DNA from: Litoreibacter roseus
GTDB taxonomy: Bacteria; Pseudomonadota; Alphaproteobacteria; Rhodobacterales; Rhodobacteraceae
Reading direction: 5' to 3'
Assembly: GCF_009811795.1 (NCBI RefSeq)
Contig: NZ_BLJE01000002.1
Span: 1,116,001 to 1,180,000 of the forward strand
DNA: 64,000 nt
Shown here: positions 52,572 to 61,056 of the stretch, piece after piece
How the letters are laid out: every line of letters starts with the position of its first letter
How positions within the stretch are numbered: the stretch's first letter is position 1
Notes under the pieces: generated by a model
Database searches by the model: none
The model's input: the letters and a program-made list of their open reading frames with translations, nothing else
Told to the model about the DNA's origin: nothing
Position numbers and translations under genes: made by a program

Positions 52572-54097
52572 AGCCGGACCGCCAGATCGGACTGCCGGTA
52601 CGGTTTGTGAAGAATGTCATAAGTCTGATCCCGCGCCATCGAGCCGGTGACCACGTCGCTGGCATATCCCGACGTCAGCAACACCCTCATATGCGGGAAC
52701 TCAGCCGCGACCTTGGCGGCCAGATCGTAGCCATTGAGGTCGCCGGGCATCACCAGATCGGAAAACAAAATGTCCGCATGAACGCCCGACTGCAGCATCC
52801 GATAGGCCGCGTCACCATTGCTGGCGTCTTCCGTCTTGAACCCCAGATCGCGGATGCGCTCGACGGAGAGCCTGCGAACCTTCGGGTTATCCTCAACGAT
52901 CAGCACAGTCTCGCCGCGCCCTTGTGGGACCCCTGGGTGGGCGATGGTTTGGGGTGGCACGCGCTCGGCGCCGTCATCTGATCCGGTGACCGCAGGGAAA
53001 TAGAGCCCAAAGCTCGTACCATGGCCCAGCTCGCTGTAGAGCGTGATATGACCGCCAGACTGCCGGACAAAACCATACACCATCGCCAATCCAAGCCCCG
53101 TGCCGCCGCTCTCGGTCTTGGTGGTGAAAAACGGCTCAAACGCTCTTTGCTGCGCTTCGGTGCTCATGCCTGCCCCATCGTCGCTAACCGAAAGCCTGAC
53201 ATAGTGCCCCGGCTGTATGTCCGTCTCTTGGGCCATGTAGCTGTCATCAATCGTCACATTGGCAATCGAGACCAGAAACTCGCCCCTGCCGCCCATCGCG
53301 TCACGGGCGTTCAGCGCAAGGTTCATCAACGCAGATTGTAGTTGCGAAGGATCGATCATCACCTGATCGACCTCAGCCGCGAAGTCCGTCTTGATCAGAT
53401 AGGTGCTGCCGAGCGTGCGTTTGAGGATCGCAAGCGTGTCTTCGCACAATTCGCGCAGGTCGGTCTTGATCGGCTTTAGATTGCTCTTGCGTGCAAAGAC
53501 CATCAACCGCTCGGTCAGGTCGGCCCCCAGTTCAGCCGAGGCCAGAGCGTCGCGGATCAGTGACAACTGCCGCTCACTCGCACCGCGCATTTCCAGCAGT
53601 TCCAGATTGCCGATGATAACCGTCAGTAGATTGTTAAAATCATGGGCAATCCCGCCGGTCATCTGGCCGATCGCATCCAGACGCTGGGATCGCGCAAGGG
53701 TCAATTGCGTAGCCCTACGTTGCGTCAGATCGTGCAGAATCGCCACAAACATTCGCGTGCCGTTTATCCGGGCCTCATTCACTGACAGATGAAGGTGAAA
53801 GACAGAGCCATCCTTTCGCTGTCCCTCAACCTCGCGCCCGGTGCCGATAATACGCTTTTCCCCGGTCTCCATGTAATGCGCCATAAACCCGTCGTGTCGG
53901 GCCGCCATGGCGCGGGGCATCAAACGGTTCACGCTCTCGCTTATGATGTCTTCACAGTCGTATTGAAACAGACGGCATGCGGCAGCATTGGCGCGAATGA
54001 TCCGGCCCCGGTTATCCGAAATGATCATGCCGTCGACGGCCGCCTCCAGTATGGCGTGCAAAATCGCGCTGTCCTGAGCCGTGTTGTCCATATCCAC
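52538..54097 (-). CDS. FixL-like heme-PAS hybrid histidine kinase
   Basis: A 519-residue sensor. The PAS domain (about 12-125) contains ARHDGFMAHYMETGEKRIIGTGREVEGQRKDGS, very close to FixL. His68 matches the FixL proximal heme ligand and Arg88 the oxygen-contacting Arg220 of Bradyrhizobium FixL. The transmitter follows: H box GGIAHDFNNLL (His152), N box LMNLALNARDAM, G boxes SVSDDGAGM and GGTGLGLAM. A C-terminal receiver holds Asp447 (LFSDLVMPG). No membrane segment is visible. It should switch with oxygen binding; its partner is probably the convergent response regulator. An Fnr box is centred 60 bp upstream. Confidence 0.9.
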   Translation of the reverse strand: MDMDNTAQDSAILHAILEAAVDGMIISDNRGRIIRANAAACRLFQYDCEDIISESVNRLMPRAMAARHDGFMAHYMETGEKRIIGTGREVEGQRKDGSVFHLHLSVNEARINGTRMFVAILHDLTQRRATQLTLARSQRLDAIGQMTGGIAHDFNNLLTVIIGNLELLEMRGASERQLSLIRDALASAELGADLTERLMVFARKSNLKPIKTDLRELCEDTLAILKRTLGSTYLIKTDFAAEVDQVMIDPSQLQSALMNLALNARDAMGGRGEFLVSIANVTIDDSYMAQETDIQPGHYVRLSVSDDGAGMSTEAQQRAFEPFFTTKTESGGTGLGLAMVYGFVRQSGGHITLYSELGHGTSFGLYFPAVTGSDDGAERVPPQTIAHPGVPQGRGETVLIVEDNPKVRRLSVERIRDLGFKTEDASNGDAAYRMLQSGVHADILFSDLVMPGDLNGYDLAAKVAAEFPHMRVLLTSGYASDVVTGSMARDQTYDILHKPYRQSDLAVRLQALLTDDADD

Positions 54098-54150
54098 CTA
54101 TCGCTTTCCGGCCAGCCTGCCGAATGGTTATCCATGAGCGCAAGCAGGAA

Positions 54151-54164
54151 TTGATATTCATCAA
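54151..54164. promoter_or_regulatory. Perfect Fnr/FixK box (TTGATATTCATCAA)
   Basis: Exact TTGAT-N4-ATCAA in the gap between the FixL-like kinase (start 60 bp from the centre) and a universal stress gene (109 bp). This would place the kinase itself under feedback control by an Fnr-type protein. Confidence 0.78.
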
Positions 54165-54266
54165 GGCGACGGCGGCCCGGTCTGTGGGACATTGGACCAT
54201 CTGTCGGGGCCGTCAAAGGCGTTTCGCTCTGGTCAGGTATTCGACTGAACCAAGGGAGAGTGGAAC

Positions 54267-54713
54267 ATGTTCAAGAAGATCATCGTCGGTCTCGACGGGT
54301 CCGAGAAAGCGGAAACAGCAACGCGTATCGCGTGCGATCTGGCGCAGAAGTACGGCAGCGAGGTCACGCTGATGCATGTCCCCCACGCTGAAACCGCGGC
54401 TTTCGTGGTAGGGGCCGTGCCCGGATATCACGCCGCAATCACCAAACCCAGCTTTGCCGAGATCGAAAAGGCAGGGCAAAAGGTGCTGGACCACGCGCGG
54501 GAAATCGCCGCCGATGCAGGGTGCAAAACGGTAAAGACCCATATGCCTCACGGCGATGCGGCGACCGAGATCCTTGCCCACGCCGAAGACATCGGCGCCG
54601 ATCTGATCGTAACGGGACGGCGCGGTCTCAACAGCATCTCGAGTTTGGTTCTGGGCAGCACCACCCAACGGATCAACCATCTGGCAAAATGCGCCTGCCT
54701 TTCGGTGGCGTAG
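54267..54713 (+). CDS. Universal stress protein (single domain)
   Basis: A 148-residue UspA protein with FKKIIVGLDGSEKAETATRIA (start) and the ATP-binding signature VTGRRGLNSISSLVLGSTTQRINHLAKCACL (G-2x-G-9x-GS/T). ATG at 54267 is preceded by GGGAG. It is the third universal stress protein of the region. Driven, by position, by the Fnr box at 54151-54164. Convergent with the oxidoreductase at 54727. Confidence 0.93.
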   Translation: MFKKIIVGLDGSEKAETATRIACDLAQKYGSEVTLMHVPHAETAAFVVGAVPGYHAAITKPSFAEIEKAGQKVLDHAREIAADAGCKTVKTHMPHGDAATEILAHAEDIGADLIVTGRRGLNSISSLVLGSTTQRINHLAKCACLSVA

Positions 54714-54726
54714 GCGCTTTGCACTT

Positions 54727-55305
54727 TTACCCCGCCCGGTTGCCAAGCTGTCGGGCGGTTTTCAGAAACCTTGCCTGCGCCCGCCCGCTGGGGTCGTCAG
54801 CGTTGCCGAAAATACTCCACCGCACAGGCCAGATGCCGCAGAATTTCAGGATGTTGCGGTCGAGGCTGCGCAGGGAGTGTGCAAGGAAGAACCACCGATA
54901 GGCGAGACCGGGCATCCCCATTGTGACGATTACTCGGGCGGACTTGCCCGTGAGCGCTCCGCGCCAGCGACGGCTGTTTGTCTCGAACGCAAATCCGCTG
55001 CGAAACACCTGTTCGATCCACGCTTTCAAAAGCGCCGGAACATCTCCCATCCAGAGGGGATAAATCATCACGATATGATCGGCGGCCCGCAACGCCCCCT
55101 GACCTTCATGGGCCACGTCCGGCATCTCGTCGCCATCCCATTCTGCCTTGGATCTCAGATAGGGGATGTCATGATCCGCGATGTTGATCACCGCGACCGT
55201 GTGACCGCTCTTTTCAGCGGCTTCCCGGTAGGCATCGCCGATTGCATGGCACAAGTGGGTCCGTGCGTGATCGGGATGGCCCTGAATGATGAGTATTCGT
55301 GTCAC
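54727..55305 (-). CDS. Flavodoxin-like NAD(P)H-dependent oxidoreductase
   Basis: A 192-residue flavodoxin-fold quinone reductase (KefF/MdaB-like): MTRILIIQGHPDHARTHLCHAIGDAYREAAEKSGH begins the FMN-binding domain, HIVMIYPLWMGDVPALLKAWIEQVFRSGFAF is the typical active region, and MGMPGLAYRWFF follows. It reduces quinones by two electrons, limiting radical formation. It is downstream of the M50 protease gene, 14 bp from its stop, likely in one unit. Confidence 0.9.
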   Translation of the reverse strand: MTRILIIQGHPDHARTHLCHAIGDAYREAAEKSGHTVAVINIADHDIPYLRSKAEWDGDEMPDVAHEGQGALRAADHIVMIYPLWMGDVPALLKAWIEQVFRSGFAFETNSRRWRGALTGKSARVIVTMGMPGLAYRWFFLAHSLRSLDRNILKFCGIWPVRWSIFGNADDPSGRAQARFLKTARQLGNRAG

Positions 55306-55319
55306 GACGTGTCGTCCTT

Positions 55320-56450
55320 TCAGGGGTGGTGCAGCAAATGAGCCATCTGCAGATAACGCGTCAGATCGGCGAGCGAGATCACACCCGCCAAATGATGGCC
55401 CGACACGACAAGAAACTTGCGTTGCTTTGTTTTCATGATGCGCGCCAGCAGGTCCTGAATGGGCAGATCGGGGGGAACGGTGATCTGCGGGTCAAGGCTT
55501 GCAAACACATCGCCCACCCGGGTACTGGCCCAATTCTCGCGATCCATCCCCGACAGCACCGCCTGATCGATATGGCCCAGTAGGACGCCACCCTCGGCAA
55601 CCGGCACGAAGCTCACATTGTGATAGAGCATGACCCTGTTCACGAACTCGGACAGGGTCATATCCGGCCCGACCGTGATCGGGTTACGCTTCATCAGGGA
55701 ACTGACGGTCTTGTCGCCAAAGGCCGTGCGCGCCAGTTGGCTCTGATAGCTTGCCCGCGCAGCCATCAGGACAAACCCGCCAATCATGATTTGCCAGAAC
55801 CCGGTGATCAAGGCCCCCTGAAACAGGGCCAGGACCCCTAGCGTCATCAGCGCGTAGGCAAAGACGGTGCCTGATTTTGCGGCCGTCTCGGTCGCCTTCA
55901 GAACGTCCCCGCTGCGATGCCACAGATAGGCCCTGAGCACGCGGCCACCATCCAGTGGAAACGCAGGGACCAGATTGAAAAGCGCGAGGATCAGGTTGAT
56001 CATCGCAAGATACGACAAGACCTCTGTCAGCGCGCCCGTGGCAAACAGGAACGCAGTCGCTTGCGCGAGGACCCAGAACCCGAACGCCAGACAGAAGCTC
56101 ATGGCCGGGCCAGCCAAGGCCACCCAGAACTCGACGCCCGCCGATTGTGGCTCTGCTTCAAGCTCGGCCACACCACCAAAGAGAAAGAGCGTGATGCCCT
56201 TGATCGGGACGCCGTATCGGCGGGCAACCACAGAATGGGCCAGTTCGTGCAGCAGAAGCGAAGCGAAAAAGCAAAGCATCGCGATCACCGCCATGCCGAC
56301 ATAGGTCTGCGGGGTCTGGTCGGGGTACACGAAAGGGAAATACCGCTGTGACAGGCTCCACGTGATGAGGGCGGCGATCAGCGCCCAACTGGGGTCGAGC
56401 TTTATGTCAAAGCCGTTGAGCGTGAACAGTTTAACAGCGTTTGAGAACAT
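55320..56450 (-). CDS. Site-2 protease family zinc metallopeptidase with CBS domains
   Basis: A 376-residue membrane protease (M50B, SpoIVFB/Rv2869-like). The HExxH motif is HELAH at 68-72, and the third ligand Asp167 is in PLDGGRV. Around six hydrophobic segments precede a C-terminal pair of CBS modules (residues 250-370) with MKRNPITVGPDMTLSEF and VFASLDPQITVPPDLPIQDLL. These proteases cut regulatory membrane proteins; the target is unknown. Fnr-type box centred 67 bp upstream. Confidence 0.92.
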   Translation of the reverse strand: MFSNAVKLFTLNGFDIKLDPSWALIAALITWSLSQRYFPFVYPDQTPQTYVGMAVIAMLCFFASLLLHELAHSVVARRYGVPIKGITLFLFGGVAELEAEPQSAGVEFWVALAGPAMSFCLAFGFWVLAQATAFLFATGALTEVLSYLAMINLILALFNLVPAFPLDGGRVLRAYLWHRSGDVLKATETAAKSGTVFAYALMTLGVLALFQGALITGFWQIMIGGFVLMAARASYQSQLARTAFGDKTVSSLMKRNPITVGPDMTLSEFVNRVMLYHNVSFVPVAEGGVLLGHIDQAVLSGMDRENWASTRVGDVFASLDPQITVPPDLPIQDLLARIMKTKQRKFLVVSGHHLAGVISLADLTRYLQMAHLLHHP

Positions 56451-56510
56451 GGGGCGGCCTCATTTTTGAGGCAAGCCTAGTCCCGGTTTCCATCGGTTCC
56501 TTGATTTTGC

Positions 56511-56524
56511 TCAATGGGCGCGAT
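56511..56524. promoter_or_regulatory. Fnr/FixK-type box (TTGATTTTGCTCAA)
   Basis: One mismatch to TTGAT-N4-ATCAA and an exact TTGA-N6-TCAA. Centred 67 bp upstream of the site-2 protease start. It also touches the last base of the VIT1-type gene, which is on the same strand. Confidence 0.65.
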
Positions 56525-57237
56525 CACGGATGAAACAGCCCGCCGACACCGTAGGCCAAAAGTGCGGCAATCGCCCCGATCGTCAGGGTCTCCGCGCCGG
56601 ACCACCACCATTTGGCCAGCGACCAGCGGCTTTTGCCCGTGCCGATCAGAAAGAAGGTCAGAAGCGTTGCAAAGACCGAGATCTGGAACGCGGCGGGCAC
56701 TCCGAAAACGAACGGGATCAACGGCACCGACCCCGCCACCATGAATGCACCAAAGGTCGAAAGCGCGGCCCGCACCGGATTTGGCGGATCCCGAGGTAGA
56801 CCGTATTCGTCTGTCAGCATCAGATTGATCCATTTGTCTTTGCTGCGTGAAATGGCGTCCGTCGCTTTGGTCAGTACGTCGCCGGTCAACCCGCGCAATT
56901 CGAGGATCTGGCGCAGTTCCTCCAGTTCGCCGTCCCGGTGGTGTTTGATGTGGCGCTCTTCGATCTTGATGATCCGCTTACGATCATCAAGTTCAGCCTT
57001 CGTGCCGGAATAGTTGCTCGCTGCCATCGAAAACCCGTCGGCAATGATGTTCGCAAGGCCAAGCGCCACGATGATGCTGTGGGACAGGCCCGCGCCTTTG
57101 ACGCCTGCAACAATTGCAAACGTGGTGACGGCCCCATCGATGCCGCCGTAAATCATGTCCTTCAGGTAGCTGTTTTGCTGGCTGGACGATAAACGGGCGG
57201 CGACGTCTTGCGGGCTATGGCCGTGGTCTTCGGACAT
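56524..57237 (-). CDS. VIT1/CCC1-family transporter
   Basis: A 237-residue membrane protein. YLKDMIYGGIDGAVTTFAIVAGV starts the first helix, and ANIIADGFSMAASNYSGTKAE is the hallmark CCC1 segment. An acidic cytosolic loop (ELDDRKRIIKIEERHIKHHRDGELEEL) resembles the metal-binding domain of VIT proteins that move Fe2+ or Mn2+. Three more helices follow. ATG at 57237 opens MSEDHGHSPQ; the longer frame upstream crosses the divergent promoter and is not credited. It probably lowers cytosolic Fe or Mn. Confidence 0.88.
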   Translation of the reverse strand: MSEDHGHSPQDVAARLSSSQQNSYLKDMIYGGIDGAVTTFAIVAGVKGAGLSHSIIVALGLANIIADGFSMAASNYSGTKAELDDRKRIIKIEERHIKHHRDGELEELRQILELRGLTGDVLTKATDAISRSKDKWINLMLTDEYGLPRDPPNPVRAALSTFGAFMVAGSVPLIPFVFGVPAAFQISVFATLLTFFLIGTGKSRWSLAKWWWSGAETLTIGAIAALLAYGVGGLFHP

Positions 57238-57271
57238 TCCTGTGTCATAGCGCTGCGCTGGTCCGGCAACA

Positions 57272-57285
57272 TTGAGGCATGTCAA
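57272..57285. promoter_or_regulatory. Fnr-type half-site pair TTGA-N6-TCAA between two transporters
   Basis: TTGAGGCATGTCAA contains the four-base halves TTGA and TCAA with the right spacing. The centre is about 40 bp from each divergent start (VIT1-type at 57237, antiporter at 57318), so the spacing is tight. Weaker than the other sites. Confidence 0.4.
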
Positions 57286-57317
57286 ACCTGCCGCCCGCGC
57301 GCCGGCTAAGGGACGGT

Positions 57318-58355
57318 ATGGACATTCCGGCGACATCCTTGTCTCAAAGCGTAGTTCTGTTCGCTCTCTGCGCGAGCGTTGTTTGGGTCGCGGGGGCGCG
57401 GCTGGCCTATCTTGCGGACAGTCTGGCGGATCGGTTCAAGCTTGCGAAATCGCTGGTTGGTCTGCTGATCCTGTCGCTGGCGACATCTTTGCCGGAGGTC
57501 GCGACAACGCTCAGCGCCGCCGTCCAGCAATCCCGCGATCTGGTGTTGAACAATCTTTTTGGCGGCATAGCGCTGCAGACGGCCATTCTGGCGATGTCCG
57601 ATTTCTGGTCGAAGGGGGCGATCACCAACTATCCCCGCAAGGCAAACCACGCTCTTGAGGCGACGCTTCTGGTGTTTCTGCTCTCTCTCGCGCTGATCAC
57701 CACCAACCTTAGCGAAACCTTCGTTCTGGCCGGTATCGGCCTCGGCAGTGTGTTCATCGCCTTGGCCTACGGGGGCGCGATCTGGCTGTTGCGGCGCTAT
57801 GACGGGTCCAGCGACTGGGTTCCCGTTGACCTACCTGATCCAGAGCCGTTGCCCTTTCCCGCGCCCTCCGGTCTGGCAGTGACGGGCAGTTCCGCCCTGA
57901 TCTGGCAGGCCATTGCGGCCTGCGGGGCCATTCTGGTGTTCGGTATTCTGATCGTTTTCTTGGCGGACCGCATTGCCGATCAGTCTGGCTTGGGCTCCGG
58001 CTTCGTCGGTGTGACGCTATTGGCGGCGGCCACATCCCTGCCGGAACTGACCACCAGCATCGCCGCCGTGCGCATCGGCGCCTACACGATGGCGATTTCC
58101 AACATTTTCGGCAGCAACCTGATCATGCTGGTGCTGGTGTTTCCGGCGGACATTCTGTTTCGCGCGGGTCCAATCCTGCAAAACACCTCCGCGACAGTTG
58201 GTCTTGCGCTGTCCTTCGGCATTTGCGTGACGGCTATTTATCTGATCGGTCTTCTTGTGCGCCGCAAGCCAAAGGTCGGCACGGTGGGACTCGACTCGAT
58301 CCTTGTGCTGATCACCTTTCTGGCCAGTCTCGTGGCCTATTATCTGGCCCGTTGA
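57318..58355 (+). CDS. Sodium/calcium exchanger family protein
   Basis: A 345-residue membrane protein with two Na_Ca_ex repeats: SLVGLLILSLATSLPEVATTLSAA in the first half and GSGFVGVTLLAAATSLPELTTSIAAV in the second, each with the SLPE motif that binds cations. A proline- and acid-rich loop (residues 165-195) separates them. ATG at 57318 follows AGGGACGGT; the upstream ATG at 57279 lies inside the Fnr-like site and is less likely. It converges with the P-type ATPase, overlapping by 16 bp. Confidence 0.9.
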   Translation: MDIPATSLSQSVVLFALCASVVWVAGARLAYLADSLADRFKLAKSLVGLLILSLATSLPEVATTLSAAVQQSRDLVLNNLFGGIALQTAILAMSDFWSKGAITNYPRKANHALEATLLVFLLSLALITTNLSETFVLAGIGLGSVFIALAYGGAIWLLRRYDGSSDWVPVDLPDPEPLPFPAPSGLAVTGSSALIWQAIAACGAILVFGILIVFLADRIADQSGLGSGFVGVTLLAAATSLPELTTSIAAVRIGAYTMAISNIFGSNLIMLVLVFPADILFRAGPILQNTSATVGLALSFGICVTAIYLIGLLVRRKPKVGTVGLDSILVLITFLASLVAYYLAR

Positions 58356-60907
58356 GCGATTGGCCGCAGGGTTTTCAGAAGCTCAGGCACCACAAGGATC
58401 GGCAACGCAAAGAGCGCGATCCATTGCCACTCCGCCGCGCCGAGGGGAACTGTACGCAGAAGCGTTTGCAACGGCGGCCAGTAGACCGCGAGGACCTGCG
58501 CCCCAAGGGTCACGGTGAGCGCTGCCAGCAGAAGCGGATTGCTCAGCCAGCCAATGCGCCAGCCCGGCAGACGCAGAGACCGGAACGCGAAGACACTGAC
58601 TTTCTCGAACACCACCATCGCCGTAAACGCTGTGGTGCGCGCCAGCTCCACCCCTTGATCCAGAAGATGGAAGAAAATCCAAAGGCTCGAAAGGCCAGTG
58701 TAGAGCCCAAGTAGAATGATCGTCACCACCCCCCCAAGCCCCAGAATTGGGGTGTTCTTCTTGCGGGGGCGATGCTGCATTTGATCGGGCTCGGACTTCT
58801 CTAGGCCTAGAGCTACGGCAGTTACGCCGTCGGTAACCAAGTTCATCCAGAGGATCTGCGTGGCCAGAAAGATCAGCGGGCCGCCAACGGCGATGTTGAC
58901 CACCAACGCGACGACCTCGCCTGCGTTGGACGACAAAAGGTAGCGCACGAATTTCTGAACATTGGCGAACTGGCGGCGCCCTTCGCCAATCGCCCGCACG
59001 ATGGTCGCGAAATTGTCGTCAAGCAGCACCAGATCGGAGGCGTCCCGTGCCACATCGGTGCCGCGTATGCCCATCGAGACGCCGATATCGGCCTGTTTCA
59101 GGGCAGGGGCGTCGTTCACGCCGTCCCCGGTCATGGCCACGATCTGCGCTTGCGACTGAAGCGCCGCGACAATCCTCATTTTCTGCTCGGGCTTGGTGCG
59201 CGCAAAAAGCACTTCGCCTGCCAGAACCTCCTCCAAGGCTGCGTCGTCTAGCGCATCCAACTCGGTGCCGGTCAAATGGCGCGTCACCTTCAGCGACAGC
59301 TGCTCGGCGATCGCGCCTGCGGTGATCGGGCTGTCGCCGGTGATCATGATAATCCGAATACCGGCCGCCTTGGCCGAGGCGATGGCATCCCGGACCTCTG
59401 CGCGGGGCGGGTCGATCAGGCCTGTAAGGCCGAGAAAAGTAAGACTATCTTCGACAATATCGGAACCTGTGTGTGGCCGCTGCGCCAGACCGATGACCCG
59501 CAACCCTTGCGCGGCCATTTGGGTATAGGCCTCGGTCACCCGAATGCGGTCTCGCGCCGTCATCTCGCGGCTGCCGTTCTGATCCATGATCCCGGTGCAC
59601 AGTTCCAGAATTTGCTCGGGCGCACCTTTTGTGAGGATCACAGGCCCGCCGGGCGCGGCGTAGAGCACACTCATCCGCTTGCGCTCGCTGCTGAAGGGAA
59701 GTTCAGCCAGGAGATTGCGTTGTTCGGGAAGCGTACACCAGCCTTTGTAGGCCAGCGTGACCAGCGCGCCTTCGGTCGGTTCCCCCATCATCGTCCAAGT
59801 CGTGCCGTCCTGGGACAGATGGGCGTGGTTGCAATATAGCGCTGTCTGCAAAAGCGCGGCCAGAACTGGGTCATCCCCGACCCGCAACCTGGCACCATCG
59901 GTTTCGATATGTCCGGCGGGGTCGTATCCGGTCCCGGTCACGGCATAGGTCCGGTCAACGGTCCAGATCTGCGTTGCCGTCATCTTGTTTTCGGTCAGCG
60001 TGCCGGTCTTGTCGGTGCAGATGACCGAGGCCGCGCCGAGGGTTTCGACCGCCTGCAACCGACGGGCCAAGGCCTTTTGCCGGACCATGGCGGTCGCACC
60101 CAAGGCCAGTGTGATCGTCACCACGGCAGGTAGGCCCTCGGGCACCATCGCCACGGACAGGGACAGACCTGTCATCGCCATTTCGCCCAGATCCCGGCCC
60201 ATGATGACGCCAAGCCCCGCAACGCCTGCCGCGACCAGAACCGCGGCCACACCCAATTGCCGCGCCAGTTGGCCAAGCTTGTTCTGAAGGTTTGTGGTTT
60301 TGGGGCCCATGGATCCGGTCAGGTGAGCGATTTTGCCGAACTCCGTGCCGGACCCGGTTGCCGTCACCCGCGCCTCTGCCCGTCCTTTCGTGACCGAAGT
60401 TCCTGCATAGACGGTGTCCGCACCGCGTTTCGCCACTGGCAATGACTCGCCCGTCAGCACACTTTCATCGACGCTCAGGTCCGATGCCTGAAAAACCGCC
60501 GCGTCAGCGGCCACCTTCGCGCCGGGGGACAGGACAAGGATGTCGCCTGGCACGATGTCGCGCGCAGGGATCAGGCGTTCCTGACCGTCACGTACAACCA
60601 TGGCCTGCGGCGACAGAAGTTTCTTCAGCGATGCCAGTGCCGTTTCCGCGCGCCATTCCTGAACAAAGCCCAAAATTGCATTCAGAAGTACGACAAGGCC
60701 GATGGCAGCGGCATCAATCCGCTCGCCCAGGGCCAGCGCCACCCCTGCAGCCACGATAAGGATGGCGACCAGAAAACTGGAGAATTGCCGCAGGAACACC
60801 CGAACCGGCCCGATCCGCGCGGCCTGCGGTAACTCGTTCCACCCGGACACGGTTCGCGCGGCCAAGACCTGTGCCTGCGTCAGTCCGGTGTCTCGCCCTG
60901 TCTCCAC
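58340..60907 (-). CDS. P-type cation-transporting ATPase (P2 type, calcium-pump-like)
   Basis: An 855-residue pump. The N-terminal cation-ATPase domain begins ETGRDTGLTQAQV. TGES lies at 152-155, the membrane PEGLP at 256-260, the phosphorylated Asp299 in ICTDKTGTLT, and MTGDGVNDAPALK is the hinge motif. The C-terminal region contains four further membrane segments. PEGLP and the overall layout suit Ca2+-type P2 pumps, although Na+/K+ or Mg2+ substrates are possible. GTG at 60907 follows AGGAGG. Under the Fnr-type box at 60970-60983. Confidence 0.93.
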   Translation of the reverse strand: METGRDTGLTQAQVLAARTVSGWNELPQAARIGPVRVFLRQFSSFLVAILIVAAGVALALGERIDAAAIGLVVLLNAILGFVQEWRAETALASLKKLLSPQAMVVRDGQERLIPARDIVPGDILVLSPGAKVAADAAVFQASDLSVDESVLTGESLPVAKRGADTVYAGTSVTKGRAEARVTATGSGTEFGKIAHLTGSMGPKTTNLQNKLGQLARQLGVAAVLVAAGVAGLGVIMGRDLGEMAMTGLSLSVAMVPEGLPAVVTITLALGATAMVRQKALARRLQAVETLGAASVICTDKTGTLTENKMTATQIWTVDRTYAVTGTGYDPAGHIETDGARLRVGDDPVLAALLQTALYCNHAHLSQDGTTWTMMGEPTEGALVTLAYKGWCTLPEQRNLLAELPFSSERKRMSVLYAAPGGPVILTKGAPEQILELCTGIMDQNGSREMTARDRIRVTEAYTQMAAQGLRVIGLAQRPHTGSDIVEDSLTFLGLTGLIDPPRAEVRDAIASAKAAGIRIIMITGDSPITAGAIAEQLSLKVTRHLTGTELDALDDAALEEVLAGEVLFARTKPEQKMRIVAALQSQAQIVAMTGDGVNDAPALKQADIGVSMGIRGTDVARDASDLVLLDDNFATIVRAIGEGRRQFANVQKFVRYLLSSNAGEVVALVVNIAVGGPLIFLATQILWMNLVTDGVTAVALGLEKSEPDQMQHRPRKKNTPILGLGGVVTIILLGLYTGLSSLWIFFHLLDQGVELARTTAFTAMVVFEKVSVFAFRSLRLPGWRIGWLSNPLLLAALTVTLGAQVLAVYWPPLQTLLRTVPLGAAEWQWIALFALPILVVPELLKTLRPIAQRAR

Positions 60908-60969
60908 GCCGCAGCCCTCCTGATCCGATGCTGTCGGCTCTCCATATCCAGTCGGGACGGGTGCCTGAC

Positions 60970-60983
60970 TTGAGCAATATCAA
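60970..60983. promoter_or_regulatory. Fnr/FixK-type box (TTGAGCAATATCAA)
   Basis: One change from TTGAT-N4-ATCAA, with exact TTGA and TCAA halves. Centred 69 bp upstream of the P-type ATPase and 80 bp upstream of the phasin, so it could serve both divergent genes. Confidence 0.7.
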
Positions 60984-61056
60984 AGAATCAGGCGATCTCT
61001 TGCGGTAATCTAGGCACATCCACCGAAAACCGGTGGACCAACCGGGAGTATGAGAC

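Noticed and set aside
54805-54818. GCCGAAAATACTCC as another dispersed motif copy
   Set aside because: It lies within the flavodoxin-like oxidoreductase coding sequence and shares only the AAAATACTC end, so coincidence is likely.
57279-57317. Earlier ATG as start of the Na/Ca exchanger
   Set aside because: It lies within the Fnr-type site and lacks a ribosome site; ATG 57318 follows AGGGACGGT and begins next to the first hydrophobic helix.
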